Numbered from the stretch's first letter, positions 1 to 9,775 are shown. The stretch: DNA of 64,000 nucleotides from Luteimonas rhizosphaerae (GCF_002849595.1 NZ_NRQR01000001.1:30054-94053), one strand, 5' to 3'. Program-made: numbers and translations. Notes: generated from the sequence alone by a model not told the origin.

Positions 1-68
1 AGTCAATCACCATGGTCAGGACAATGCAAGCCGGTTTTCTTTGTAAATCCGTAACCTGCAGCGGGTTC

Positions 69-557
69 CTACGGGCTGGGTTCAGGAATGGTCGACAAAC
101 GTGAAGACGCGTCGACCTCGGCCAGCCATGCACGTCCGCTCTCGCTGGTCGGCACCAGTGTGGCGGCCCGCCCGGTCCCGGACTGGACCAGCTCGATGCG
201 CAGATCGGCCGGCGGCAGTGCCCGGGCACCGCGTTCGGGCCACTCGATCAGCCACAGCGATGCGGCGACATCGTCGAGACCGAGGAATTCCAGTTCGCCG
301 GCATCGCCGATCCGGTAGAGATCGAGGTGCAGCGCTTCGGCGCCGCCGGTCAGCGGATAGCGCTCGACCAGGGTGTAGGTGGGACTGCGGACCGGGCCGG
401 TCACGCCCAGCGCGCGCAGCCAGCCGCGGGCCAGCGTCGACTTGCCGGCGCCGAGATCGCCCTGCAGGTGCACGACCGCGGACGCAGGCTGGGTCGTCGC
501 GAGCACCTGCGCCAGGGCCTGCGTGGCCGCCTCGTCGGGCAGGACGTAGCGGCTCAT
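69..557 (-). CDS. tsaE: tRNA threonylcarbamoyladenosine biosynthesis ATPase TsaE
   Basis: A 162-residue P-loop protein. The Walker A motif GDLGAGKST lies at about residues 33-41, followed by SPTYTLVERY and the HLDLYR segment that are typical of the family. TsaE acts with TsaB and TsaD in making the t6A modification at position 37 of ANN-decoding tRNAs, in the cytoplasm. The ATG overlaps the nnr stop by four bases (ATGA), so the two are translationally coupled; nnr-tsaE is a common gammaproteobacterial pair. The C-terminal 30 residues are poorly conserved and Ser/Glu-rich, which is normal for the family. Start and identity are secure. Confidence 0.93.
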   Translation of the reverse strand: MSRYVLPDEAATQALAQVLATTQPASAVVHLQGDLGAGKSTLARGWLRALGVTGPVRSPTYTLVERYPLTGGAEALHLDLYRIGDAGELEFLGLDDVAASLWLIEWPERGARALPPADLRIELVQSGTGRAATLVPTSESGRAWLAEVDASSRLSTIPEPSP

Positions 558-2074
558 GCAGCGGCCACCGGATTGGCCAGGGCGCGCAAGGCGTCGATCA
601 GATCGCGGGGCAACAGCCCGCGCTCGCCGCCCGCGCCGGCGGCCACGTCCCCGGCCACGCCGTGCAGCAGCGCGCCGCAGACCGCCGCTTGTTCGCTGTC
701 GAGTCCCTGGGCGCGCAATGCCGCGATGCAGCCGGTCAGCGCGTCGCCCATGCCGCCGACTGCCATGCCGGGGTTGCCGCTGGCGACCAGCCACGGCACG
801 CCGCCGGGCACGCAGACCAGGCTGCCGGCGCCCTTGAGCACCACGACGCAAGCGAAGCGTTCGGCCAGCCGACGCACCGCGGCAGGCCGGTCGCGCTGGA
901 TGTCCGCGCTCGTGCAGTCGAGCAGACGCGCGGCTTCGCCCGGATGCGGGGTCAGGATGGTGTCCGACGGCAGCGGCATGGGCGATTGCGCCAGCAGGTT
1001 GAGCGCGTCGGCATCGAGCACCCGCGGCGTGTCGCCGGCCAGCAGTTCGGCATACAGGCCATGCGCCCATGCACCCTGCCCCAGGCCCGGGCCGATGGCG
1101 ACGACGTCGACCCGATCGCGCAACGCGGCCAGTGCCGGCGCGTGGTCCGCATCGAGCGCCATCGCTTCGGGACAGCGTGTCAGCAGCGCGGCGACATGCG
1201 CGGCGCGCGTGCCGACGCTGACCAGCCCGGCGCCCGAGCGCAGCGCTGCTTCGGCCGCGAGCAGGATCGCGCCGCCCTTGCTGGTATCGCCGCCGACCAG
1301 CAGCACATGCCCCGACGTGCCCTTGTGCGCATTGCGCGCGCGCGGGGGCAGCCAGTGCGCCAGATCCGCGGCAGCGACGCGGCGCGCGGCGAGCGGAACG
1401 GTCGCGCGCGCGGCGGGCGGCACGTCGAGATCGGCCAGCGCGCACGCGCCGGCGTGGTCGACGCCGTCGCCGGTCTGCAGTCCGACTTGCGCCCCGAGGA
1501 ACTGCAGCGTGCGGGTCGCGCGGACCGCGATGCCCGGCGCGCTGCCGCGATCGGCATCGAGTCCGCTGGGCACGTCGAGCGCCAGGATCGGCGCGCCCGC
1601 TGTCTGCATCGCGTCGATCACCGCATGCGCCGCCGCATCCGGCGCGCGCGTCAGCCCGATGCCGAACAGGGCATCGACGACGAGGTCGGCCGCCGGCAGG
1701 CCCGTGCCGATCGTCTCCACCTGCCCGCCTGCCGCCACGAATGCGTCGCAGGCCGCGCGGGCCAGCGGCGTGCGCGGCGCATGCGCGGCGTGGCGGCAGA
1801 CCGTGATGCCGCGTCCCGCCTGCAGCGCGTGACGCGCGAGCACGTAACCATCGCCGCCGTTGTTGCCCGGGCCGCAGACGACGACGATGCGCTGCGCCTC
1901 CGCCCAGTGCGCGAGCACCGCATGCCACGCGGCGAGACCCGCGCGCGCCATCAGGATGCCGGCATCGCCGCCGAGCGCCCGGATCGCCGCCGTTTCGAGT
2001 GCGCGCAGGCCCGCGGCGTCGTACAGCGGCGTGCCGGGCGCGCGCGGCGCGTTCTGGTCGCAGGGGAGACTCAT
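554..2074 (-). CDS. nnr: Bifunctional NAD(P)H-hydrate epimerase / ADP-dependent NAD(P)H-hydrate dehydratase
   Basis: A 506-residue two-domain repair enzyme (YjeF family). The N-terminal epimerase half carries GPGNNGGDGY at about residues 68-77. The C-terminal ribokinase-like half carries TPHPGEAARLL and the GGMGD anion-hole/catalytic motif near residue 440. It interconverts R- and S-NAD(P)HX and dehydrates S-NAD(P)HX back to NAD(P)H using ADP. Length agrees with E. coli Nnr (about 515 residues). It is divergent from queG with only 26 bases between the start codons and overlaps tsaE downstream. Confidence 0.95.
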   Translation of the reverse strand: MSLPCDQNAPRAPGTPLYDAAGLRALETAAIRALGGDAGILMARAGLAAWHAVLAHWAEAQRIVVVCGPGNNGGDGYVLARHALQAGRGITVCRHAAHAPRTPLARAACDAFVAAGGQVETIGTGLPAADLVVDALFGIGLTRAPDAAAHAVIDAMQTAGAPILALDVPSGLDADRGSAPGIAVRATRTLQFLGAQVGLQTGDGVDHAGACALADLDVPPAARATVPLAARRVAAADLAHWLPPRARNAHKGTSGHVLLVGGDTSKGGAILLAAEAALRSGAGLVSVGTRAAHVAALLTRCPEAMALDADHAPALAALRDRVDVVAIGPGLGQGAWAHGLYAELLAGDTPRVLDADALNLLAQSPMPLPSDTILTPHPGEAARLLDCTSADIQRDRPAAVRRLAERFACVVVLKGAGSLVCVPGGVPWLVASGNPGMAVGGMGDALTGCIAALRAQGLDSEQAAVCGALLHGVAGDVAAGAGGERGLLPRDLIDALRALANPVAAA

Positions 2075-2100
2075 GCGGCGGATTCTATACTTGCGGCATC

Positions 2101-3186
2101 GTGTCCCAGACGCCGCACTCCCCCATCGATGCCATCGAGACGCCCGCCGACATCGCCGGGCGCATCAAGGCGATCGCGCGCGACATGGGCTTCCAGCGCT
2201 GCGGCATCGCCGGCATCGAACTCGGCGACGACGAGATCCATCTGCGCGACTGGCTCGCCCAGGGCCTCTACGGAACGATGGACTGGATGGCGCGCCACGG
2301 CGACCTGCGCGCCCGCCCCGACGCGCTGTTGCCCGGCACGCTGCGGGTGATCTCGGTCGGACTGGACTACGGTCGCAACGACGACGACAGCGCATGGCAG
2401 ACGCTCGCCGACGGCAGCCGCGCCTACGTCGCGCGCTATGCGCTCGGTCGCGACTATCACAAGCTGATGCGGCAGCGCCTGCAGAAATTCGCGCACCGGA
2501 TCCAGGACGAGATCGGCCCCTTCGGCCATCGCGTGTTCGTCGATTCGGCGCCCGTGCTGGAGCGTGCGCTCGCGCGCAACGCGGGACTCGGCTGGATCGG
2601 CAAGCACACCTGCCTGATCGACCGGAACGGCGGCTCGTGGTTCTTCCTCGGCGAGATCTACGTCGATGTCGCGCTGCCGGTGGATCCGCCGGCGAGCGCC
2701 CACTGCGGTACGTGCGTGCGCTGCATCGAGGTCTGCCCGACGCGCGCGATCGTCGCGCCGCACCGGCTGGATGCGCGGCGTTGCATCGCCTATCTGACGA
2801 TCGAGCACGAAGGCGCGATCGATGCCTCGCTGCGGCCGCTGATCGGCAACCGGATCTTCGGCTGCGACGACTGCCAGCTGGTGTGCCCATGGAACAAGTT
2901 CGCCAAGCGCCACGACGAACCCGATTTCCGCGCACGCAACGCCCTCGATACCGCGTCGCTGGCGGACCTGTTCGCCTGGGACGAGGACGAGTTCCTGCAG
3001 CGCACCGAGGGCTCGCCGATTCGCCGCAGCGGGCACCGCCGCTGGCTGCGCAACCTCGCGATCGCGCTGGGCAACGCGCCGACGACACCCGAGACGACGG
3101 CGGCGCTGCGCGCGCGCCAGCACTCGGGCGATGCGCTGGTCGACGAGCACGTCGAGTGGGCGCTGCGCCGCCACGGGCTGGAGTGA
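2101..3186 (+). CDS. queG: Epoxyqueuosine reductase QueG
   Basis: A cobalamin-dependent iron-sulfur enzyme that reduces epoxyqueuosine to queuosine in tRNA, the last step of Q synthesis. Seen here: VDSAPVLER with the likely catalytic Asp near residue 148, then two [4Fe-4S] cluster motifs, CGTCVRCIEVCP at residues 202-213 and CDDCQLVCP at 255-263, with a further Cys at 228. A HEAT-like C-terminus ends the 361-residue protein, normal for the family. GTG was chosen as the start because it lies just upstream of the conserved helix and clear of the nnr start; longer in-frame extensions run into nnr. Confidence 0.94.
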   Translation: MSQTPHSPIDAIETPADIAGRIKAIARDMGFQRCGIAGIELGDDEIHLRDWLAQGLYGTMDWMARHGDLRARPDALLPGTLRVISVGLDYGRNDDDSAWQTLADGSRAYVARYALGRDYHKLMRQRLQKFAHRIQDEIGPFGHRVFVDSAPVLERALARNAGLGWIGKHTCLIDRNGGSWFFLGEIYVDVALPVDPPASAHCGTCVRCIEVCPTRAIVAPHRLDARRCIAYLTIEHEGAIDASLRPLIGNRIFGCDDCQLVCPWNKFAKRHDEPDFRARNALDTASLADLFAWDEDEFLQRTEGSPIRRSGHRRWLRNLAIALGNAPTTPETTAALRARQHSGDALVDEHVEWALRRHGLE

Positions 3187-3390
3187 ACCCGGACTGTCGG
3201 CAGTGCCTGCGCAAACAGGTCGCAGCTGCAACTCGATGTCGAAGCGAAAGAACTGGAAGAGCGTGCTCGCGCGCGACAGGTCTCGACGACGGAGGTTGAT
3301 CGCGCGCGCTCCGACACGGGCGGCGCGACGCCTGCATCGGTCGCGCGCTTCAAGCCAACGGAGACGACGGGTTCGACACCCCGCCTGACG

Positions 3391-3909
3391 TCAACCCGTG
3401 CGCGGCCCCGGCGTGTCGACCACGCGGGCCATCAGCAGGACATCGACGAAGACGCCGTCGCGCAACGCGTACTGCCGCGCCACGCCTTCCTCGACGAACC
3501 CGTGGCGCGCATACAGCGCGATCGCCGGCGCGTTGTCGGTGTAGACCTCCAGCTCCAGCCTGCGCACACAGTGCCAGCGCTCGGCGGTGTCGATCACCGC
3601 GCGTAACAGCGCCGTGCCGACACCGGTGCGGTGCCGCGACTGCCGCACGGCCATGCCAAGGTTCGCGGCGTGCCGCCGACGCGGGTTTTGGAACACGTCG
3701 AACCCGGCGGCACCGACGACCGTGCCCGCCTCCTCGGCCACCAGCTGCACGGTGTGGCACGGCAGGTCGGCGAGTCGGCGGGCCCACTCGGCCTGCGAGG
3801 GATACGGCGACTGCAGCGTGCCGCCATAGGCCGCGGCCTCGGAAAACAGCGCGTGCAGGCCTGGCGCATCCGCCGGCTCGGCCGCGCGGATGCACACGGC
3901 ACTGCGCAC
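3391..3909 (-). CDS. GNAT family N-acetyltransferase
   Basis: A 172-residue single-domain acetyltransferase. A central strand AANLGMAVR is followed by the acetyl-CoA loop with RHRTGVGTALL at about residues 90-102, then RLELEVYTDNAPAIALYARHGF, the usual GNAT motif B region. It resembles YhhY/PhnO-like enzymes; the substrate cannot be read from sequence. The apparent GTG start is three bases past the pgi stop, so it is probably the last gene of the pan-pgi operon, translated by re-initiation. The 204 bases between it and queG, transcribed convergently, contain no convincing gene. Confidence 0.8.
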   Translation of the reverse strand: MRSAVCIRAAEPADAPGLHALFSEAAAYGGTLQSPYPSQAEWARRLADLPCHTVQLVAEEAGTVVGAAGFDVFQNPRRRHAANLGMAVRQSRHRTGVGTALLRAVIDTAERWHCVRRLELEVYTDNAPAIALYARHGFVEEGVARQYALRDGVFVDVLLMARVVDTPGPRTG

Positions 3910-3912
3910 CCG

Positions 3913-5445
3913 TCAGGCGCGTCCGGCGCGCGCGTGGATCTCGTCGAGAAGCGCGCGCGTGACCGGATCCGACACGGTCGCATCGCCGCCCTGCACCGCC
4001 GGCAGCAGTTCGCCCGCGATGCGCTTGCCCAGCTCCACGCCCCACTGGTCGAAGGCGTTGATGCCCCACAGCACCGACTGCACGTAGACGCTGTGCTCGT
4101 ACAGCGCGACCAGCGCGCCGAACGCGCGCGGCGTCAGCGTGTCGAGCAAAAACAGCGTCGACGGGCGGTTGCCCGGATAGGCCTTCTGCGGATCGTCCGC
4201 CGCATGACCGTTGGCCAGCGCCTCGGTCTGCGCCAGCAGGTTCGACAGCAGCGCCGCGTGGTTCTCGGCATAGGGATGCGCCGGCGTCACCACGCCGATG
4301 AAATCCGCAGGTACGGTCTGGGTGCCCTGGTGCAGCGCCTGGAAGAAGCTGTGCTGCGAATTGGTGCCCGGCCCGCCCCACAGCACGGGAACGGTATCGA
4401 CGCCCGCGGGCGCGCCGTCGGGCGTGACCGACTTGCCCAGGCTTTCCATGACCAGCTGCTGCAGGTATGCGGGCAGCAGCGCGAGGCGCTCGTCGTAGGG
4501 CAGCACCGCCTGCGTCTGGAGGCCGAGCGCGTTGCGGTTCCAGACACCGGTCAGCGCATGCAGCACCGGCAGGTTGGCCTCGAGCGGCGCCTCGAGCACG
4601 TGCGCGTCCATGTCGGCCGCGCCGGCGAGCAAGGCGTCGAAGCCGTCGACCCCGATCGCCAGTGCGATCGAGAAGCCGACAGCCGACCACAGTGAGTACC
4701 GGCCGCCGACCCAGTCCCACATCGGCAGCACGCGCTCGGGCGCGACGCCGAATGCTTCGGCCCTCGGCACGTTGGCGCTGACCGCGTAGAGCCGGTCGCT
4801 GCCGCCGAGCCAGTCACGCACCACCGCGCCGTTGAGCAGGGTCTCCTGGGTGCCGAAGGTCTTGGACACGAGGATCGCCGCGGTGTGCGCGGGATCGAGT
4901 TGCTTGAGCAGATGCTGGGCGTCGCTGCCGTCGACGTTGGTCAGGAAATGCACGCGGAAGCGGCCGGTGCCGAAATCCTTCAGCGCATCGACGACCAGGC
5001 GCGGGCCGAGGTCCGACCCGCCGATGCCGACGTTGACGATGTCGGTGACGTCCGAGGCCTCGAGTCCGGCGACCAGCTGCGCCATGCGGGCGCGGGCTTC
5101 GCGCGCCTGCGCCGACGCATCGCGGGCGATGGCCGTCGTCGACAGCGACGCGCGCAGCGCGACATGCAGGGCCGGACGCCCTTCGGAGGTGTTGACGGTC
5201 TCGCCGTCGAACAAGGCGCGCAGCGCACCGGGCACACCGCCATCGCGTGCGAGTTGCAGCAGCGCATCGCGCGCACCGGCATCCACGCGCTGGCGCGCGA
5301 AGCTGGCGTAGAGGCCACCGACGCGCAGCGCGCTGGTCTGCGGCCGCGCCGGATCGGCGGCGACGAGGTCGGCGATGCGCGCCTGGGCGAGGCGCGCGGC
5401 ATGCGGCGCCAGCGTGGAGTCGATCCGCTGCGCCGCCGTCGCCAT
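3913..5445 (-). CDS. pgi: Glucose-6-phosphate isomerase
   Basis: A 510-residue cytoplasmic enzyme interconverting glucose-6-phosphate and fructose-6-phosphate. Seen: [13 protein letters not shown] (sugar-phosphate binding), the signature [21 protein letters not shown] with the active-site His, and the second signature [13 protein letters not shown] near the C-terminus. Length is slightly below that of E. coli Pgi (549). The ATG overlaps the panD stop by one base (TGATG), so it is coupled to the pantothenate genes, an arrangement also known in xanthomonads. A much longer in-frame reading extends upstream through panD in another frame and is not used. Confidence 0.96.
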   Translation of the reverse strand: MATAAQRIDSTLAPHAARLAQARIADLVAADPARPQTSALRVGGLYASFARQRVDAGARDALLQLARDGGVPGALRALFDGETVNTSEGRPALHVALRASLSTTAIARDASAQAREARARMAQLVAGLEASDVTDIVNVGIGGSDLGPRLVVDALKDFGTGRFRVHFLTNVDGSDAQHLLKQLDPAHTAAILVSKTFGTQETLLNGAVVRDWLGGSDRLYAVSANVPRAEAFGVAPERVLPMWDWVGGRYSLWSAVGFSIALAIGVDGFDALLAGAADMDAHVLEAPLEANLPVLHALTGVWNRNALGLQTQAVLPYDERLALLPAYLQQLVMESLGKSVTPDGAPAGVDTVPVLWGGPGTNSQHSFFQALHQGTQTVPADFIGVVTPAHPYAENHAALLSNLLAQTEALANGHAADDPQKAYPGNRPSTLFLLDTLTPRAFGALVALYEHSVYVQSVLWGINAFDQWGVELGKRIAGELLPAVQGGDATVSDPVTRALLDEIHARAGRA

Positions 5446-5825
5446 CAGGCGGCCTGCGCCGGGATGGCGTCGTTGGTGTGGGTCATCCGGTTCTGCCGGT
5501 CGACGTAGACCAGCTTCGGCTTGAACTTGGCGACCTCCGCCTCGTCCAGCGCGCCGTAGGCGCAGATGATCACCAGATCCCCGACGCCGGCCTTGTGCGC
5601 GGCCGCGCCGTTGACCGAGATGATGCCGCTGCCGACTTCGGCGCGGATCGCGTAGGTCGCGAAGCGCTCGCCGTTGTTGATGTTGTAGATCTCGATGCGC
5701 TCGTATTCCCGGATGCCGGACATGTCGAGCAGGCGGCCGTCGATCGCACACGAGCCTTCGTAGTGCAGCTCGGCGTGGGTCACGGACGCACGGTGGATCT
5801 TGGCTTTGAGCAGGGTCAGTTGCAT
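5445..5825 (-). CDS. panD: Aspartate 1-decarboxylase (pyruvoyl-dependent)
   Basis: A 126-residue proenzyme that makes beta-alanine from aspartate for pantothenate. It self-cleaves between Gly24 and Ser25 in the YEGSCAID segment, Ser25 becoming the pyruvoyl cofactor; this site is intact. The later [15 protein letters not shown] stretch is the standard core. It is the fourth pantothenate/folate gene of the operon, 133 bases downstream of panC, and runs directly into pgi. That gap is the largest inside the operon and may carry an internal promoter, although none is obvious. Confidence 0.97.
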   Translation of the reverse strand: MQLTLLKAKIHRASVTHAELHYEGSCAIDGRLLDMSGIREYERIEIYNINNGERFATYAIRAEVGSGIISVNGAAAHKAGVGDLVIICAYGALDEAEVAKFKPKLVYVDRQNRMTHTNDAIPAQAA

Positions 5826-5958
5826 GGCATCGCGGCCGGATCTCGGCGGTCTGGCGGGAGAGCCCCGCAGGAGGCGGAAAGTATAGGGTCGATATTCCGC
5901 ATCGCAACATGCTGCCGGCCCGCACGCCGGCAGGATTCAGCGACCGCGGCGGCCGCGA

Positions 5959-6804
5959 TCAGAAGCTGAATTCGAGGTTGTCGATGAGGCGCGTGCTACC
6001 GATCCGCGCGGCGACCAGGACCACGCCCTCGCGCGTGCCGGGATCGAATGCGGCCAGGTCCGGCGCGCGCACGGCCACGTAGTCGACGTCGAACCCGGCA
6101 GCGCGCAGGCGCTCCCCGGCAGCGGCTTCAACGGTCGCGGGCGCATCGCCGCGGGCCAGTGCATCGCGGGCCGCCAGCAGGCTGCGATGAAGATCGGGCG
6201 CGGCCGCGCGCTGCGTCGCATCCAGGTACTGGTTGCGCGAACTCAAGGCCAGCCCGTCCGGCGCGCGCGCGATCGCGACCGGCAGCAGTTCGACCGGGAA
6301 CGCGAGATCGCGCACCAGATGGGCGATCACCGCCAGTTGCTGGTAGTCTTTGCGGCCGAACGCGGCGACATCGGGCTGGACCTGGTGGAACAGCCGCGTG
6401 ACCACGGTCGCGACGCCATCGAAATGCCCCGGCCGATGCGCGCCGTCCAGCACCGCGGTCACGCCGGGCACGCGGACCTGCACCACCTGTGCCAGGCCCA
6501 GCGGATACATCGTCGCCACCGATGGCTGCCACACCAGGTCGCAGCCCGCGGCGTCGAGACCGGCCGCATCCGCCTCGGGCGTGCGCGGGTACCGGTCGAA
6601 ATCCTCGTGCGGCCCGAACTGCGTCGGATTGACGAAGATGCTGGCGACGACGCGATCGACGCGTGCGCGCAGCGCCTCGACCAGCGAGAAATGGCCGGCG
6701 TGCAGGTTGCCCATCGTCGGCACCAGGCCGACGCGCAGGCCTTCGCGCCTCCACTGCGTCACGCGCGCGCGCAGCAGGGACAGGTCGTCGACGGTTTCGA
6801 TCAT
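5959..6804 (-). CDS. panC: Pantothenate synthetase (pantoate-beta-alanine ligase)
   Basis: A 281-residue ATP-dependent ligase that joins pantoate to beta-alanine. The nucleotidyltransferase HIGH-type motif is PTMGNLHAGH at about residues 29-38. FGRKDYQQ and the KMSK-like loop ALSSRNQYL follow. The start is the ATG before IETVDDLS; longer in-frame sequence upstream belongs to a shadow of panB. It lies 43 bases downstream of panB and supplies the product whose other half comes from panD. Confidence 0.96.
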   Translation of the reverse strand: MIETVDDLSLLRARVTQWRREGLRVGLVPTMGNLHAGHFSLVEALRARVDRVVASIFVNPTQFGPHEDFDRYPRTPEADAAGLDAAGCDLVWQPSVATMYPLGLAQVVQVRVPGVTAVLDGAHRPGHFDGVATVVTRLFHQVQPDVAAFGRKDYQQLAVIAHLVRDLAFPVELLPVAIARAPDGLALSSRNQYLDATQRAAAPDLHRSLLAARDALARGDAPATVEAAAGERLRAAGFDVDYVAVRAPDLAAFDPGTREGVVLVAARIGSTRLIDNLEFSF

Positions 6805-6847
6805 GGATTCGGCAATCGAGGGAGAGACGGAGACGCCGGCGCGGCGC

Positions 6848-7666
6848 TCAGCTGTAGGAATGCTGCTCGGACGGGAACGTGCCATCGCGCACCGCATCGA
6901 TGTAGGCGCGCACCGCGCCATCCACCGACCCGCCGGTGGCGAGAAAATCGCGGACGAACTTCGGCCGGCGATGTCCGCTGTCGAGACCGAGCAGATCGTG
7001 CAGCACCAGCACCTGGCCATCGCAGCCCAGCCCGGCGCCGATACCGATCGTCGGCACCGGCGAAGCTGCGGTGATCGCGCTGGCGAGCGCCGCCGGCACA
7101 CCTTCGAGCACCAGCAGCGCGACACCCGCGTCGGCGACGGCCTGCGCTTCTTCGCGCAGTGCCCGCGCGGCGGCGTCACCGCGGCCCTGCACCTTGAAGC
7201 CGCCGAAGCGCAGCACCGATTGCGGCGTCAGCCCGAGGTGCGCGCAGACGGGAATCTCGCGCGCGACCAGGAACCGGATCACGTCGAGCTTGTGCGGGCC
7301 CGCGCCTTCCAGCTTGACCATGCCGGCACCGGCCTGCAGCAGACGCGTCGACGCCGCGAGCGCGAGTTCCGGCGTCGCGTCCGACTGGAACGGCAGGTCC
7401 GCGACGACCAGCGCGCGGCGCGTGGCGCGTGCCACGCAGGCCGTGTGGTAGGCGATGTCGTCGACCGTGACCGGCAACGTCGAGCCATGCCCCTGCACCA
7501 CCATGCCGAGCGAGTCGCCGACCAGCAGCAGGTCGATGCCGGCGATGTCGCTGACCCGCGCGAAGCCCGCGTCGTAGGCGGTCAGCATCGTCAGCTTGCG
7601 CCCGGCGTCGCGGGCGGCGAACAGCGCGGGTACGGTGACCGGCGCGTCATTGGAAGGCATGCTCAT
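6848..7666 (-). CDS. panB: 3-methyl-2-oxobutanoate hydroxymethyltransferase
   Basis: A 272-residue TIM-barrel enzyme making ketopantoate from 2-oxoisovalerate and methylene-tetrahydrofolate. Conserved metal and substrate segments are visible: [25 protein letters not shown] and [20 protein letters not shown]. Two ATGs lie six bases apart; either could be used. The link with folK just upstream is biochemically sensible because PanB consumes a folate one-carbon unit. Confidence 0.96.
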   Translation of the reverse strand: MSMPSNDAPVTVPALFAARDAGRKLTMLTAYDAGFARVSDIAGIDLLLVGDSLGMVVQGHGSTLPVTVDDIAYHTACVARATRRALVVADLPFQSDATPELALAASTRLLQAGAGMVKLEGAGPHKLDVIRFLVAREIPVCAHLGLTPQSVLRFGGFKVQGRGDAAARALREEAQAVADAGVALLVLEGVPAALASAITAASPVPTIGIGAGLGCDGQVLVLHDLLGLDSGHRRPKFVRDFLATGGSVDGAVRAYIDAVRDGTFPSEQHSYS

Positions 7667-7724
7667 GTGCCTAGTGTCGCATCACGCGCGCGTGCCCGGC
7701 AGCGTCCGCCGCGGGCCGTGACCG

Positions 7725-8231
7725 TCATCGCACCGGTTCGATCGCCGCAGGCGCCAGGCCGGCCAGCGCAGTGGATGCGGGCCCGATGCCGGGAATCACG
7801 ATGTCCGGCGCGATGTCCAGCAGCGGCACGAGCGCGAATGCGCGCTGGTGCAGGTGCGGATGCGGCACGGTCAGTCCCGGTAATGCAACGACCTGCGCGC
7901 CGTACAGCAGCAGGTCCAGATCCAGCGTGCGCGGCCCCCAGCGGTCGTCGCAGGACGCGTCGCGGACGCGGCCGAATTGCAGCTCGATCGCCAGCAGCGC
8001 ATGGAGCAGGTCGCGTGGCGCGAGCGTGGTGTCGAATGCCGCGACCGCATTGACGAAGTCGGGCTGGTCGACCCGGCCCCAGGCCGGTGTGCGGTACAGC
8101 GGCGACAGGACGAAGTCGCGCGCGTCCGGCAACCCGGCCAGTGCACCGGCCGCGGCGCGCAGCGTCGCGACGGCATCGCCGACATTGCCGCCCAGACCGA
8201 CGAACACGCGCTGCACGCGTGCGGCTTCCAT
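7725..8231 (-). CDS. folK: 2-amino-4-hydroxy-6-hydroxymethyldihydropteridine pyrophosphokinase
   Basis: A 168-residue HPPK of folate biosynthesis. Seen: FVGLGGNVGD near the N-terminus, LSPLYRTPAWG with the substrate-binding loop, and the family signature around DDRWGPRTLDLDLLLYG. HPHLHQRAFALVPL closes the active site. The start was set at the ATG before EAARVQRV, which gives the normal length; upstream in-frame sequence overlaps pcnB. It starts 13 bases after the pcnB stop, as in many Gammaproteobacteria where pcnB-folK is a fixed pair. Confidence 0.95.
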   Translation of the reverse strand: MEAARVQRVFVGLGGNVGDAVATLRAAAGALAGLPDARDFVLSPLYRTPAWGRVDQPDFVNAVAAFDTTLAPRDLLHALLAIELQFGRVRDASCDDRWGPRTLDLDLLLYGAQVVALPGLTVPHPHLHQRAFALVPLLDIAPDIVIPGIGPASTALAGLAPAAIEPVR

Positions 8232-8244
8232 CGTGGCCCGTCGC

Positions 8245-9570
8245 TCAGCCGCCGGCGGGACGTCGGCGACGACGCCGACGTCGGGGCGCCTCGCCATCGC
8301 CTTCGCCGGCCTCGTCGTCGGCCGGAAACAGCGCGATCGCGTGGTCCGGATCGTCCTGCGCCTCGGTCCAGAACGCGACGTCGGCCGCATGCTCGTCGGA
8401 TGCGGCCTCGCGCAGCACGAGAAAATCGAACGCGGCGCGGAAACGCGGATGCGACAGCGTGCGCGTCACGCGCTTGCGCTGGCGCTGCGGGAAGCGCGCC
8501 TGCAGCAGCCAGATCTCCTGCATCGGCAGCGAGAAGCGACGCGGCAGCGCGATCGTCGACAGCTGGTGCACCGTGACCCGGTCCGCGGCGCGGCGCTGCG
8601 CGTCGACCAGTTGCACGCCCTCGGCCTGCAGCTTCATCAGCGTGCGGCAGTAGGCCGGCCACAACAGGGTCGCGAACAGGAACGCGGGCGAGACCGGATC
8701 GCCGGCCTGCACGCGTGCGTCGGTGGAGCGCAGGCCGGCGACGACCATCGCCCGCAGCGCGCCGCTGCGGTTCGACGCCAGTGCGGCCGCGGACTCGGGA
8801 AACAGCGCGCCGAGCAGGCCGTGCTGCTGCAGCGCCTCGAAGCTGGCGACCGCATGGCCCGACAGGAACAGCTTCAGACATTCCTCGAACAGCCGCGCAG
8901 GCGCGGCCTCGCCGAGCAGCGACGCGAGCCGGGGAATCGGCTCCGCAGTGCCGGGATCGATCGTGAAACCGAGCTTGGCCGACAGCCGCACCGCGCGCAG
9001 CATCCGCACCGGATCCTCGCGGTAGCGCGTGTCGGGATCGCCGATCAGGCGCAGCACCCGGTTCTGTACATCCTCGAAGCCGCCGGTGTAATCGCGCACC
9101 GAGAAATCGGCGATGCCGTAATACAACGCGTTGGCGGTGAAGTCGCGGCGGATCGCATCGTCCTCGACCGTGCCGTAGACATTGTCGCGCAGCAGGCGCC
9201 CGCCCTCGTGCAGCTCGCGGTCGCCGCTGCCGTCGTCGACGTTGGCGCGGAAGGTCGCGACCTCGATGATCTCCCGGCCGAACACGACGTGCGCCAGACG
9301 GAACCGGCGGCCGATCAGGCGGCAATTGCGGAACAGCGCCTTGACCTGTTCGGGCGTCGCATCGGTCGCGATGTCGAAATCCTTGGGGGCCAGCCCGACC
9401 AGGACGTCGCGGACGGCGCCGCCGACCAGATACCCCTGGTGACCGGCTTCGTGCAGCCGGTAGAGCACGCGCAGTGCGTTCTGGCTGATCTGCCGGCGGG
9501 AGATCGTGTGCTGGTCTCGTGGAATGGTCCGCAGCTCGGCGGCCGGAAGAGACGGAATGTGATTCGGCAT
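8245..9570 (-). CDS. pcnB: Poly(A) polymerase I
   Basis: A 441-residue class II nucleotidyltransferase that adds 3' poly(A) tails to RNA and so promotes decay. GYLVGGAVRDVLVGLAPKDFDIAT, residues about 43-66, is the catalytic head with the two metal-binding Asp residues. TANALYYGI and a REDPVRMLRAVRL helix follow. The C-terminus ends in a long Arg tract before PAGG, a basic RNA-binding tail typical of PcnB rather than of CCA-adding enzymes. The ATG before PNHIPSLP was chosen; there is no earlier good start before the divergent tRNA-Glu region. Confidence 0.93.
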   Translation of the reverse strand: MPNHIPSLPAAELRTIPRDQHTISRRQISQNALRVLYRLHEAGHQGYLVGGAVRDVLVGLAPKDFDIATDATPEQVKALFRNCRLIGRRFRLAHVVFGREIIEVATFRANVDDGSGDRELHEGGRLLRDNVYGTVEDDAIRRDFTANALYYGIADFSVRDYTGGFEDVQNRVLRLIGDPDTRYREDPVRMLRAVRLSAKLGFTIDPGTAEPIPRLASLLGEAAPARLFEECLKLFLSGHAVASFEALQQHGLLGALFPESAAALASNRSGALRAMVVAGLRSTDARVQAGDPVSPAFLFATLLWPAYCRTLMKLQAEGVQLVDAQRRAADRVTVHQLSTIALPRRFSLPMQEIWLLQARFPQRQRKRVTRTLSHPRFRAAFDFLVLREAASDEHAADVAFWTEAQDDPDHAIALFPADDEAGEGDGEAPRRRRRRRRPAGG

Positions 9571-9621
9571 CAAGTGGAAAAATTTCCTGTCCGGCCCCTG
9601 CTTCGGGGCTCGTATCGTTGC

Positions 9622-9627
9622 TATACT
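9622..9627 (+). promoter_or_regulatory. Candidate -10 element upstream of tRNA-Glu
   Basis: TATACT stands out in this GC-rich divergent gap between pcnB and tRNA-Glu, about 72 bases before the mature tRNA. No good -35 match is seen at 17 bases, so the call rests on the -10 element and the context. Confidence 0.3.
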
Positions 9628-9699
9628 AGCAAGCTGCACGCACCTGACGATGCCTGCAGCCGGTCGTCCAGCCGGTGCCGCTCCGGCGGTAACGCACTC

Positions 9700-9775
9700 G
9701 CTCCCTTCGTCTAGAGGCCTAGGACGTGGCCCTCTCAAGGCTAAAACACGGGTTCGAATCCCGTAGGGAGCACCA
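9700..9775 (+). tRNA. tRNA-Glu (anticodon CTC)
   Basis: A 76-base cloverleaf: acceptor stem GCTCCCT pairing with AGGGAGC, anticodon loop CTCTCAA with anticodon CTC at 9734-9736, T-loop GGTTCGAATCC, discriminator A and an encoded CCA end. It is the GAG-decoding isoacceptor. A strong hairpin follows eight bases after the CCA. Confidence 0.96.

Noticed and set aside
1..68. Possible start of an amidase gene (amiC often follows tsaE)
   Set aside because: An ATG occurs at 11-13 on the minus strand, but only four codons remain in the window, too few to support a call.
101..2350. A 749-codon plus-strand open frame antisense to tsaE, nnr and part of queG
   Set aside because: Its translation is Arg/Ala/Gly-rich without domains, and it lies opposite three well-recognised genes. 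Such long antisense frames are expected at this GC content; many others in the window were dropped for the same reason.
3131..3388. An 85-codon frame overlapping the queG end
   Set aside because: Basic low-complexity translation, no ribosome site and no family marks; most of it overlaps queG.
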